A DNA stretch of 64,000 bases from Streptomyces tauricus (GTDB lineage Bacteria; Actinomycetota; Actinomycetes; Streptomycetales; Streptomycetaceae): NCBI RefSeq assembly GCF_014650955.1, contig NZ_BMVY01000005.1, positions 124,001 through 188,000 of the forward strand. Direction: 5' to 3'. The notes beneath the pieces are model-generated. The model made no database searches. It worked only from the letters and a program-made list of their open reading frames with translations, and was not told the origin of the DNA. Below, one piece after another: positions 26,800-35,196 of the stretch. The translations under genes and the position numbers were made by a program. Each line of letters begins with the position of its first letter. The first letter of the stretch is position 1.

Positions 26800-27458
26800 C
26801 GGACGTCTCCCCGGGCCAGGTTGGAGAACCAGCTGACATGGCGGTGGACCAGACCGACCGCCGCCTCGGCGTCGCCGGAGCGCAGGGCGTCGAGGATCTC
26901 CTGGTGCTCGGTGAGCGTCTTGGTGATCCGGTCGGGGTGGGCGTGCATCACGGCGACGCCCATCCTCAGCTGCCGGTCGCGCAGTTGGTCGTAGAGGCGG
27001 GAGAGGATCTCGTTGCCCCCGCTGCGGACGATCTCGGCGTGGAAGCAGCGGTCGGTGACGGCGGCTCCGGCCAGGTCACCGGCGGCGGCCTGTTCCTGCT
27101 GCTCGGCGAGGAGTTCGGTCAGACGCTCGATCAGCGCGGGCGAGGCCGGCACCGCCTTGCGGATCGCGTGCGCCTCGACGAGCTGCCGGGTCTCCACCAC
27201 GTCCGCGATCTCCTGCGCGGAGACGGGCAGGACGAGGGCTCCCTTTTTCGGGTAGAGCCGGATCAGCCCTTCGACTTCCAGTTTGAGCAGCGCCTCGCGC
27301 ACCGGCGTCCGCGAGACCCCGACGGCGTCGGCCAGCTCGCCCTCGGTGAGCAGGGTCCCGCCCTCGTAGCGCCGTTCCAGTACGGCCCGTTTGACGTGCG
27401 CGTATACGCGCTCGGCGGCGGGTGGCGACTTCACGGCGGGGGACGGGGCGGAAGGCAT
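26796..27458 (-). CDS. GntR regulator, FCD subfamily
   Basis: 220 residues. The winged helix (about 15-80; ELADAVGVSRTPVREALLKLEVEGLI) is followed by the FCD ligand domain (about 90-215), which binds organic acids via a metal. No clear ribosome-binding site is seen for ATG 27458. An upstream in-frame ATG at 27488 would add ten residues. A-T-rich sequence atacaacacgtacgcatcgt just ahead may be its own operator. It likely controls the co-transcribed MFS gene. Confidence 0.9.
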   Translation of the reverse strand: MPSAPSPAVKSPPAAERVYAHVKRAVLERRYEGGTLLTEGELADAVGVSRTPVREALLKLEVEGLIRLYPKKGALVLPVSAQEIADVVETRQLVEAHAIRKAVPASPALIERLTELLAEQQEQAAAGDLAGAAVTDRCFHAEIVRSGGNEILSRLYDQLRDRQLRMGVAVMHAHPDRITKTLTEHQEILDALRSGDAEAAVGLVHRHVSWFSNLARGDVR

Positions 27459-27682
27459 GCGCACAGCATAGATACAACACGTACGCATCGTCTCGGACGG
27501 TCCAGGATATGGACGAGGTAAAAAGGGGCACCCCGGCTCAGGAACTGCACATCCTTTTGTGCTACTCGTGTGTCTGAAGAGAAGGCGCCACAGCCAAGTC
27601 GGCGCTCTCTTGGGGCATTTGACACCAGTTCGGTGTTTCCAACGTAATCGGGGTAATCGACTTGACAACCGCCATAACGGGT

Positions 27683-28558
27683 ATGCGCGTCCGCAGAGCT
27701 GCCGCAGTGGTCTTCACCACCGGAGCCGTGCTCGCGACCGGAGCCCTCGGTACGGCGCCCGCGCAGGCCCTCACGAAGCCCACGATCGCCGCCAAGGGCG
27801 GCTTCGTGATGAACAACGGCACGGGCACGTCGCTCTACACCAAGGCGGCGGACACGCGCCGCTCCACCGGTTCCACAACCAAGATCATGACCGCGAAGGT
27901 CGTGCTGTCCCAGCCGAACCTCAACCTGGACGCCAAGGTCACCATCCAGAAGGCGTACAGCGACTACATCGTCAGGAACACCGCGTCGTCGGCCCGCCTG
28001 ATCGTCGGCGACAAGGTCACCGTCCGCCAGCTGCTGTACGGCCTCATGCTGCCGTCCGGCTGCGACGCGGCGTACGCCCTCGCCGACAAGTTCGGAGCCG
28101 GGTCGACGCGTGCCGCCCGAGTGAAGTCGTTCATCGGCAAGATGAACAAGCAGGCCAAGGACCTGGGCCTGACGAACACCAAGTTCGACTCGTTCGACGG
28201 CATCGGCAACGGCTCGAACTACTCGACGCCGCGTGACCTCACGAAGATCGCCAGCAGCGCGATGAAGAGCGCCAACTTCCGCGCGATCGTGAAAACGAAG
28301 AAGTACACGGCGAAGACCATCACGAAGACCGGCAGCACCCGCACGATGGCCGCGTGGACCAACACCAACGGTCTGCTCAGCAGCTACTCCGGCTCGATAG
28401 GCGTGAAGACCGGGTCCGGACCGGAGGCCAAGTACTGCCTGGTCTTCGCCGCGACGCGCAACGGCAAGACCGTGATCGGTACGGTTCTCGCCTCCACGTC
28501 GATCTCGGCGCGCGAGTCTGACGCGAAGAAGCTCATGACCTACGGCTTCGCCAAGTAA
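27683..28558 (+). CDS. Secreted K15-type D-Ala-D-Ala carboxypeptidase/transpeptidase
   Basis: 291 residues: a 29-residue signal peptide (basic start, hydrophobic core, APAQA end) and a 262-residue mature enzyme. The penicillin-binding motifs are SxxK (Ser64-Lys67, STTK), SGC (125-127, in place of the usual SxN) and KTG (242-244). Spacing and wording match the Streptomyces K15 DD-transpeptidase (family S11), where Cys takes this position. It acts outside the membrane on peptidoglycan stems. A TTG at 27662 would add seven residues. A 24-bp terminator follows. Confidence 0.93.
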   Translation: MRVRRAAAVVFTTGAVLATGALGTAPAQALTKPTIAAKGGFVMNNGTGTSLYTKAADTRRSTGSTTKIMTAKVVLSQPNLNLDAKVTIQKAYSDYIVRNTASSARLIVGDKVTVRQLLYGLMLPSGCDAAYALADKFGAGSTRAARVKSFIGKMNKQAKDLGLTNTKFDSFDGIGNGSNYSTPRDLTKIASSAMKSANFRAIVKTKKYTAKTITKTGSTRTMAAWTNTNGLLSSYSGSIGVKTGSGPEAKYCLVFAATRNGKTVIGTVLASTSISARESDAKKLMTYGFAK

Positions 28559-28573
28559 CCAACAAGCTCAACA

Positions 28574-28629
28574 GATTGCGCCGTTCCCCGCGCCCCTTTT
28601 CAGGGGCGCGGGGAACGGCGCAATCTTTT
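28574..28629 (+). terminator. Strong terminator built from the GGGGCGCGGGGAAC element
   Basis: A perfect 24-bp stem (28574-28597 with 28602-28625), loop tttc, then TTTT. It is a head-to-head pair of the dispersed repeat, placed 15 bases after the stop of the K15-type gene. Confidence 0.92.
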
Positions 28630-28718
28630 GCTTTCAGGGGCGCGAAGAACGGCGCGCTTCTTGGCCTCCAAGGGCGCGGGGAACTGCGCAGCCGGCCCCC
28701 GCCGGTCCGCAGGCGCAC

Positions 28719-30245
28719 CTACCCCCAGGTGATCAACCGCTTCGGCTGCTCAAGGACCGCCGCCACATCCGCAAGCACCTTGGAACCCAGCTCCCCGTCG
28801 ACCACCCGATGGTCGAAGGACAGCGCAAGGGTCGTGACCTGGCGGGGCTTGACCTTCCCCTTGTGCACCCACGGCTGCAGCTTGATCGAGCCGACGGCGA
28901 GAATCGCGGACTCACCGGGGTTGAGGATCGGCGTGCCCGTGTCGACCCCGAACACCCCGACGTTCGTGATCGTCACCGTCCCGCCCTGCATGGCCGCCGG
29001 CGACGTACGCCCCTCGCGAGCGGTGCCGACCAGCTCCCCCAGCGCCTCCGCGAGCTGCGGAAGCGTCTTGGCGTGGGCGTCCTTGATGTTCGGGACGATC
29101 AGACCGCGAGGCGTGGCCGCCGCGATGCCCAGGTTCACATAGTGCTTCCGCACGATCTCCTGATTGGCCTCGTCCCATGAGGCGTTGACGTCCGGATGGC
29201 GCTTGATGGCGACCAGCAGGGCCTTGGCGATCAGCAGCAGCGGGTTCACCCGCAGCCCCTGCATCCCGTACTCGTCGGACCGCTTGAGCTCCTCGACCAG
29301 CTTCATCGTGCGCGTCACGTCGACCGTGACGAACTCGGTGACATGCGGCGCGGTGAACGCCGAGCCGACCATCGCGGCCGCGATCGCCTTGCGGACCCCC
29401 TTGACCGGGACCCGGGTCTCCCGCACACCGTCGTACGAAACGGCCGGAGCCGCGATCGCAGCCGCCGCCGGGGCACTGACGGGAGCCGCCACGGCGGGCG
29501 CCGCGGTGACCACGGGTTCCTGGACGGAGGCCGGAGCAGGGGCCACCGCCGCGTGCACGTCCTCGCGGGTGATGATCCCGTCCGGACCGGAGGGCGTGAC
29601 CGCCGCCAGATCGACCCCGAGGTCCTTGGCGAGCTTGCGCACCGGAGGCTTGGCCAGCGGACGGGCCGCGGGAGCCGCGTGTCCGTTCAGCTCGCTGTTG
29701 ACGGCCGCGGCGGCCGCGGCCACCTCCGGCTGCTGGGCCGGCACACCCCTGCGCGGGCGGCGCTTGGTGGAGGCCACCGACACCCCGTACCCGACGAGGA
29801 CCGGCTTGCGGCCCTCCGGCTCGGGCTCCGCCGTGGTGCCATCGGCCTCCCCGGAGGGAGCCGCGGGTACCGCCGGGGCCATCGCAGGAGCCGTCGGAGC
29901 CGTCACCGTCGGTGCCTGGGACGGAGCCGGTGCCTCGGCCTGAGCTGCCGGGGCGGCCGGGGTGACCGGAGCGGCTCCGCCGCCCACGTCCACCGCGATG
30001 ATCACCTGGCCGACGTCCACCGTCGTCCCCTCGGGGAAGCGCAGCTCGTGCACCACCCCGTCGTAGGGGATCGGCAGCTCGACGGCGGCCTTGGCGGTCT
30101 CGACCTCGCAGACCACCTGCCCGTCGGTCACCGTGTCACCGGGCTGGACGTACCACTTGAGGATCTCCGCCTCGGTCAGGCCCTCGCCCACATCGGGCAT
30201 CTTGAACTCGCGCAGTCCCGAGGCCGTTTCAGTCATCGTCGTCAC
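28719..30245 (-). CDS. bkdC: E2 subunit of branched-chain 2-oxoacid dehydrogenase (first copy)
   Basis: 508 residues. A lipoyl domain (about 15-90; the attachment Lys in VETAKAAVEL), an Ala/Pro-rich linker, a peripheral subunit-binding domain (about 195-235; RKLAKDLGVDLAAVTPSGPDG), and the acyltransferase core ending in FDHRVVDG with the catalytic His and Asp. It transfers the branched acyl group to CoA. GTG 30245 has GGAGAAGG close by; the inner ATG at 30236 is an alternative. It is the last gene of the bkdA-bkdB-bkdC operon. Confidence 0.94.
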   Translation of the reverse strand: MTTMTETASGLREFKMPDVGEGLTEAEILKWYVQPGDTVTDGQVVCEVETAKAAVELPIPYDGVVHELRFPEGTTVDVGQVIIAVDVGGGAAPVTPAAPAAQAEAPAPSQAPTVTAPTAPAMAPAVPAAPSGEADGTTAEPEPEGRKPVLVGYGVSVASTKRRPRRGVPAQQPEVAAAAAAVNSELNGHAAPAARPLAKPPVRKLAKDLGVDLAAVTPSGPDGIITREDVHAAVAPAPASVQEPVVTAAPAVAAPVSAPAAAAIAAPAVSYDGVRETRVPVKGVRKAIAAAMVGSAFTAPHVTEFVTVDVTRTMKLVEELKRSDEYGMQGLRVNPLLLIAKALLVAIKRHPDVNASWDEANQEIVRKHYVNLGIAAATPRGLIVPNIKDAHAKTLPQLAEALGELVGTAREGRTSPAAMQGGTVTITNVGVFGVDTGTPILNPGESAILAVGSIKLQPWVHKGKVKPRQVTTLALSFDHRVVDGELGSKVLADVAAVLEQPKRLITWG

Positions 30246-30255
30246 GACCTTCTCC

Positions 30256-31236
30256 TCAGTACGCCAGCGAGCGGTCGACGGCGTCGAGCACCCGGTCCAG
30301 GCCCGGCAGGTACTCGTCCTCCAGGCGGGCCGGCGGATACGGGGCGTGATAGCCGCCGACCCGCAGCACCGGCGCCTCCAGGTGGTAGAAGCACCGCTCG
30401 GTGATCCGGGCCGCGATCTCCGCGCCCGTCCCCAGGAAGACCGGCGCCTCGTGCACCACGACCAGGTGGCGGGTCTTCTCGACCGAGGCCTGGACGGCGT
30501 CGAAGTCGATCGGGGACATCGACCGCAGGTCCAGCACTTCGAGGGACTTGCCCTCTTCCTCCGCTGCCGCCGCTGCCTCCTGGCAGACCTTCACCATCGG
30601 CCCGTACGCGGCCAGCGTCAGATCGGTGCCCTCGCGGACCACGCGCGCCTTGTGCAGCGGCCCGGGGATCGCCTCGCGGTTCACCTCGGACTTGTCCCAG
30701 TAGCGCCGCTTCGGCTCGAAGAAGATCACCGGGTCGTCGCTGTGGATGGCCTGCTGCATCATCCAGTAGGCGTCGCCCGCGTTCGACGGAGAGACCACCT
30801 TCAGGCCCGCCACGTGCGCGAAGAGCGCCTCGGGGGACTCGGAGTGGTGCTCGACCGCGCCGATGCCGCCGCCGTACGGAATGCGGATGACGACGGGGAG
30901 CTTGATCTTGCCGAGCGCCCGCGCGTGCATCTTCGCGAGCTGCGTGACGATCTGGTCGTACGCCGGGAAGACGAATCCGTCGAACTGGATCTCCACCACC
31001 GGGCGGTAGCCGCGCAGCGCGAGACCGATCGCGGTGCCGACGATGCCCGACTCGGCGAGCGGGGTGTCGATGACCCGCTCCTCGCCGAAGTCCTTCTGCA
31101 GTCCGTCCGTCACCCGGAACACGCCGCCGAGCTTGCCGACGTCCTCACCCATGATCAGGACCTTGGGGTCCGCGTCGAGGGCCGTGCGCAGCGATTCGTT
31201 GATCGCCTTGGCCAGCGCCATCTTTTCCGCTGTCAT
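30256..31236 (-). CDS. bkdB: E1 beta subunit of branched-chain 2-oxoacid dehydrogenase (first copy)
   Basis: 326 residues, the usual length. GEDVGKLGGVFRVTDGL, TPLAESGIVG and RIPYGGGIGAVEHHSESPEA are the beta-subunit signatures that build the thiamine diphosphate pocket with E1 alpha. It is 10 bases ahead of the E2 gene and 2 bases after the E1 alpha stop, with GGAGGG ahead of its ATG. Confidence 0.95.
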   Translation of the reverse strand: MTAEKMALAKAINESLRTALDADPKVLIMGEDVGKLGGVFRVTDGLQKDFGEERVIDTPLAESGIVGTAIGLALRGYRPVVEIQFDGFVFPAYDQIVTQLAKMHARALGKIKLPVVIRIPYGGGIGAVEHHSESPEALFAHVAGLKVVSPSNAGDAYWMMQQAIHSDDPVIFFEPKRRYWDKSEVNREAIPGPLHKARVVREGTDLTLAAYGPMVKVCQEAAAAAEEEGKSLEVLDLRSMSPIDFDAVQASVEKTRHLVVVHEAPVFLGTGAEIAARITERCFYHLEAPVLRVGGYHAPYPPARLEDEYLPGLDRVLDAVDRSLAY

Positions 31237-31238
31237 CG

Positions 31239-32405
31239 CTACTTGCCCTCCCCTTCATCGGCGAACGACGCCTGGTAGGCGGCGAACTGGGCCCGCTCCT
31301 CGTCGACGAGCGCGTGCCCGTCCGCGTACGCGTTCTCGAAGATGGCGAAGCGGTCCGGGTCCGGCATGGCGCGGACGACTTCGCGTACTCGTTTGCCCAA
31401 CGCCTCGCTCTCGGCTTCGAGTTCCGCGAAGAATCCCTCGTCCGCGTGGTTTGAGGCCTCCAGGTACGTGCGCAGGCGAAGGATCGGGTCCTTCACCTCC
31501 CAGGCCTCGCGCTCCTCGTCGGCCCGGTACTTGGTCGGGTCGTCGGAGGTGGTGTGGGCGCCCATGCGGTACGTGAACGCCTCGACGAGGGTCGGCCCCT
31601 CGCCCCGGCGGGCCCGCTCCAGCGCCCACTTCGTGACGGCGAGGCAGGCGAGGACGTCGTTGCCGTCGACGCGGACGCCCGGGAAGCCGTACCCCTGCGC
31701 GCGCTGGTAGAGCGGGACGCGGGTCTGGCGCTCGGTGGGCTCGGAGATGGCCCACTGGTTGTTCTGGCAGAAGAACACGACGGGCGCGTTGTAGACCGCG
31801 GAGAAGGTGAACGATTCAGCGACGTCGCCCTGGCTGGAGGCGCCGTCCCCGAAGTACGCGATCACGGCCGAGTCGGCGCCGTCCTTGGCGATGCCCATGG
31901 CGTAGCCGGTGGCGTGCAGCGTCTGGGAGCCGATGACGATCGTGTACAGGTGGAAGTTGTTGCTGTTCGGGTCCCAGCCGCCGTTGTTCACGCCGCGGAA
32001 CATGCCGAGCAGGTTGGCCGGGTCGACGCCGCGGCACCAGGCGACGCCGTGCTCGCGGTAGGTCGGGAAGACGTAGTCGTCCTCGCGGGTGGCCCGCCCG
32101 GAGCCGATCTGGGCGGCCTCCTGGCCGAGCAGCGAGGCCCACAGGCCCAGCTCGCCCTGGCGCTGCAGGGAGGTGGCCTCGGCGTCGAAGCGCCGGGTGA
32201 GCACCATGTCGCGGTAGAGCCCGCGCAGCTCTTCGGGGGTGATGTCCGCTACGTACGCGTCATATTCGCCATTCTTGACGCGCTTCCCCTCGGGGGTCAG
32301 CAGCTGTACGAGGTCCGGCTGGGCGCCCGGCGGCTTCTTCGCAGCGGTGCGCTTGGTACCGGCGCTGCGTCGCGGCTTGCGCGCGGCAGTGCTCTCCACG
32401 GTCAC
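31239..32405 (-). CDS. bkdA: E1 alpha subunit of branched-chain 2-oxoacid dehydrogenase (first copy)
   Basis: 388 residues from a GTG with GGAGGAG 6 bases ahead. The thiamine diphosphate motif is GDGASSQGD...NN (YFGDGASSQGDVAES, then QNNQWAIS). The first ~40 residues are an Arg/Lys/Ala-rich extension (RKPRRSAGTKRTAAKKPP) not seen in the second copy. It decarboxylates the 2-oxoacids from Val, Leu and Ile, which provides CoA starters for iso and anteiso fatty acids. Confidence 0.95.
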   Translation of the reverse strand: MTVESTAARKPRRSAGTKRTAAKKPPGAQPDLVQLLTPEGKRVKNGEYDAYVADITPEELRGLYRDMVLTRRFDAEATSLQRQGELGLWASLLGQEAAQIGSGRATREDDYVFPTYREHGVAWCRGVDPANLLGMFRGVNNGGWDPNSNNFHLYTIVIGSQTLHATGYAMGIAKDGADSAVIAYFGDGASSQGDVAESFTFSAVYNAPVVFFCQNNQWAISEPTERQTRVPLYQRAQGYGFPGVRVDGNDVLACLAVTKWALERARRGEGPTLVEAFTYRMGAHTTSDDPTKYRADEEREAWEVKDPILRLRTYLEASNHADEGFFAELEAESEALGKRVREVVRAMPDPDRFAIFENAYADGHALVDEERAQFAAYQASFADEGEGK

Positions 32406-32813
32406 GTGTGCTCCTCCGTCGGTCCGGCCCCCGGGGTTGCCGGGAACTGGGGTTCCCCCCGCTCGTCGAGAGCCGGGGGAGCGGCTCGCCTGGTCCTCGT
32501 ACCCGTGCACGGGGTGGGTGCCCTCGGCCGGGAACAGGCGTGACAGGTGCCCCGGCGAGCGCCCTGCAACAAGCACGTTACCCAGTGCTTCACATTTCTG
32601 TGAAACCCCTCCTGACCTGCGTTTTTGCTCGGAGTTCCAAGTACTTTTCACTCGGACTTCCAACTAAGTCGCACGCGTCGGGAACAGTCGCTGGTCACAG
32701 CACTGGTAACAGCCTGGCAGGGGGCCGGAACACCGGCACGTTATCCCGGTCACCCCGGGGACGGGAAGGGCTCGACTGGCGCAAGCGGAAAGATCGTGTG
32801 TGAGACTGGCTCC
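32406..32813. promoter_or_regulatory. Divergent promoter region of bkdA and the response regulator
   Basis: 408 bases without a gene. It holds TTCACA-4-TGTGAA (32589-32604, perfect 6-bp arms) and two direct repeats of a 16-base unit, ctcggagttccaagta (32628-32643) and ctcggacttccaacta (32651-32666), 23 bases apart, which is about two helical turns. The A-T-rich stretch 32585-32665 is the likely location of both promoters. Lrp- or LuxR-type regulators are candidates for these sites. Confidence 0.5.
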
Positions 32814-33476
32814 GTGCGCGAAGCGGGAAAAATCACTGTTTTTCTTCTCGACGACCATGAAGTGGTCCGCCGGGGAGTTCACGAGCTGCTCTCGATGGAG
32901 GACGACATCGAGGTGGTCGGCGAGGCCGGTACGGCCGCCGACGCGCTGGCGCGAATTCCGGCCACGCGCCCCGACGTCGCCGTCCTGGACGTCAGGCTGC
33001 CGGACGGCAGCGGAGTGGAGGTCTGCCGCGAGATCCGCTCCAAGGACGAGTCGATCAAGTGCCTGATGCTGACCTCCTACGCCGACGACGAGGCCCTCTT
33101 CGACGCGATCATGGCGGGCGCCTCGGGCTACGCGCTCAAGGCGATCCGCGGCGACGAACTGCTCTCGGCGATCCGTGACGTGGCGGCCGGCAAGTCGCTG
33201 CTCGACCCGGAGGCGACCGCCCGCGTCCTGGAGCGGCTGCGCGACGGCGGCAGCCCCAAGGGCGACGCCAGGCTCGCCAAGCTCACCGACCAGGAGCGCA
33301 AGATCCTCGACCTGATCGGTGAGGGGCTCACCAATCGCGTGATCGGCGAACGGCTGCATCTCGCCGAGAAGACGATCAAGAACTACGTCTCCAGCCTGCT
33401 GGCCAAACTCGGCATGGAGCGGCGCGCGCAGGCCGCCGCCTATGTGGCCCGGATGCAGGCGGGCCGTCAGCAGTGA
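32814..33476 (+). CDS. NarL/LuxR-type response regulator without a nearby kinase
   Basis: 220 residues from GTG 32814. The receiver domain has the acidic pair Asp13-Asp14, phosphoacceptor Asp59 (VAVLDVRLPDG), and conserved Lys109. The LuxR helix-turn-helix is at about 160-215 (LTDQERKILDLIGEGLTNRVIGERL). The wording is close to DevR/DosR-type regulators. No histidine kinase gene lies in the window, so it is an orphan here. GTG 32796 is another possible start. Confidence 0.92.
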   Translation: MREAGKITVFLLDDHEVVRRGVHELLSMEDDIEVVGEAGTAADALARIPATRPDVAVLDVRLPDGSGVEVCREIRSKDESIKCLMLTSYADDEALFDAIMAGASGYALKAIRGDELLSAIRDVAAGKSLLDPEATARVLERLRDGGSPKGDARLAKLTDQERKILDLIGEGLTNRVIGERLHLAEKTIKNYVSSLLAKLGMERRAQAAAYVARMQAGRQQ

Positions 33477-33575
33477 GCTGAAGGGCCACACAGGGCGGGG
33501 AACGGGACCTACGGCCCGCGTGCGGGGGCCCGGCGCCCCTTCTCCCGGCCGCCCCGGATCCCGCAGATTGGGGGC

Positions 33576-34004
33576 ATGCCGACCGACCAGCACATCGCCG
33601 CCGGCCTGCTCGGCCGCGTCGCGCACGGCCGGGTGGCGGCCAGCGTGCGCGCACTGCCCTTCCTGGCACCGGCCCGCCATATCGTCGTGGCCGACCGCCT
33701 CCTGCTGAGGATGCACAAGGGCCACGGCCACCACCGGGTGTGCGCGGGCAGTGTCGTCGCGTACGGCGCGGACAACCTCGCTTCCGCCCCCGTGGGCACG
33801 GAGAGGTGGTCCGTCCACATCGTCGGGTGGTGCGAGAGCGCCGAGCCGACCGACGCCCAGCTCGAACGCTTCGGCCCCGGCCCGCTGCGCGTGGACGGCA
33901 GCCCTTTCGAGGCCGTCTATCTGGAGATCGCCCCGAGTCTGGCCACCGTGCACTCCCTGGGCATCACCGCAAGCGCCACGCACCCGAACGAGCACAATAA
34001 GTAA
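33576..34004 (+). CDS. Pyridoxamine 5'-phosphate oxidase-like flavoprotein
   Basis: 142 residues. GRVAASVRALPFLAPARHIVVADRLLLRM and GSVVAYGADNL have the split-barrel pattern of small FMN- or F420-binding proteins. It lacks an obvious second conserved half, as many short members do. It sits between the response regulator and the phosphotransferase gene. Confidence 0.65.
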   Translation: MPTDQHIAAGLLGRVAHGRVAASVRALPFLAPARHIVVADRLLLRMHKGHGHHRVCAGSVVAYGADNLASAPVGTERWSVHIVGWCESAEPTDAQLERFGPGPLRVDGSPFEAVYLEIAPSLATVHSLGITASATHPNEHNK

Positions 34005-34049
34005 TGAGCACGATACGGAGGGTTCCTCCGGTGCCCTAACATCTGGCGC

Positions 34050-35075
34050 GTGCCGCGCTCAGTTGTCCCGCCCGCTCCCTCCCCCGTACCTCCGCTGGGC
34101 GCCCTGCTGCGCCGGTACGCCGCCGGGGCACCGCTGGCCTGCGAACCCGTCGACCAGGGGCTGCTCAACCGCGGCTACCGGCTCGCCACCACCCGGGGCC
34201 GGTACTTCCTCAAGCACCACTTCGACCCCGAGACGGCCGACCCCGCGGCGATCGCCCGCCAGCACCGCGCGACCCAGCGGCTCGCCGACCTGGGCGTCCC
34301 GGTGGCCCCGCCACTGACCGGGACGGACGGCCGCACGGTCGCCGTGATCGGCGGCCACGCGTACGCCCTGCACCCCTGGATCGACGGACGGCACCGCGGC
34401 GGCGCCCAGCTCACCCCCGAGCAGTGCCGCCGCCTCGGCGCCCTCCTGGGCGTCGTCCACGCGTCCCTGGAACGGGTGATGCCGCCACGGGAGTCCGAGG
34501 AACGCGCCGAGAGCGCCGACCCCGGGGACACCTTCGCGCTCATCGACGACCTGCTCGCGCGGGTACGCCGCCACCGCCCGGCCGACACCTTCGACGAACT
34601 GGCCCGCCACCGCCTCCTGGAGCGGCGCACCCTCCTGGAACGGCACGCGGACCGGCTGCCCCCGCGAGGCGGCTCGGTGGGCTGGGTGCACGGGGACTTC
34701 CACCCGTTCAACGTGCTCTACAAAGGAAGTGCCCCGGCCGCGATCGTCGACTGGGACCGGCTCGGCGTCCAGCCGCAGGCCGAGGAGGCGGTGCGCGCCG
34801 CCGTGATCTTCTTCGTACGCCCCGCCGGCACGCTCGACCTGACGAAGGTACGGGCCTACGCGCGCGCGTACCGCCGCTCCGCCCGGGCCACCCCGTCCGA
34901 ACTGTCGGCCGCCGTGCACCGGGTGTGGTGGGAGCGTCTCAACGACTTCTGGATACTGCGCTGGCACTACGAACGCGGGGACACCCGGGCCGACCCGCAG
35001 TTCCCCGCGGCCTCCGCGCTGGCGGTGTGGTGGACACGGGAGTACGACGCGGTGTGCGAGGCGTTCGTGGGGTGA
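34050..35075 (+). CDS. Aminoglycoside phosphotransferase-like kinase
   Basis: 341 residues, GTG start. The kinase fold ends with the Brenner motif WVHGDFHPFNVLY (near residue 214) and the metal-binding Asp in AIVDWDRLG. Members phosphorylate small molecules, including antibiotics, choline and sugars; the true substrate is open. Its position in a conserved core region argues against a recent resistance gene. Confidence 0.88.
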   Translation: MPRSVVPPAPSPVPPLGALLRRYAAGAPLACEPVDQGLLNRGYRLATTRGRYFLKHHFDPETADPAAIARQHRATQRLADLGVPVAPPLTGTDGRTVAVIGGHAYALHPWIDGRHRGGAQLTPEQCRRLGALLGVVHASLERVMPPRESEERAESADPGDTFALIDDLLARVRRHRPADTFDELARHRLLERRTLLERHADRLPPRGGSVGWVHGDFHPFNVLYKGSAPAAIVDWDRLGVQPQAEEAVRAAVIFFVRPAGTLDLTKVRAYARAYRRSARATPSELSAAVHRVWWERLNDFWILRWHYERGDTRADPQFPAASALAVWWTREYDAVCEAFVG

Positions 35076-35102
35076 GGCTCCGTTCGTCCGGCCCCGGACA
35101 GA

Positions 35103-35143
35103 CACGCGCGCGTGGAGCCGTTTTCGGGCTCCACGCGCGCGTG
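35103..35143. terminator. Terminator between convergent phosphotransferase and kinase genes
   Basis: 17-bp perfect stem (35103-35119 with 35127-35143) around gttttcg. Confidence 0.9.
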
Positions 35144-35196
35144 GGACGTTCGTGCGGTGCGCGGCGGCCGGCACCGGTGGTCCAGGGGCGGACGGA

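Noticed and set aside
34050..35075. Antibiotic resistance gene
   Set aside because: The Brenner motif only shows a small-molecule kinase. The gene lies in the conserved core with no mobile element, so resistance is not supported.
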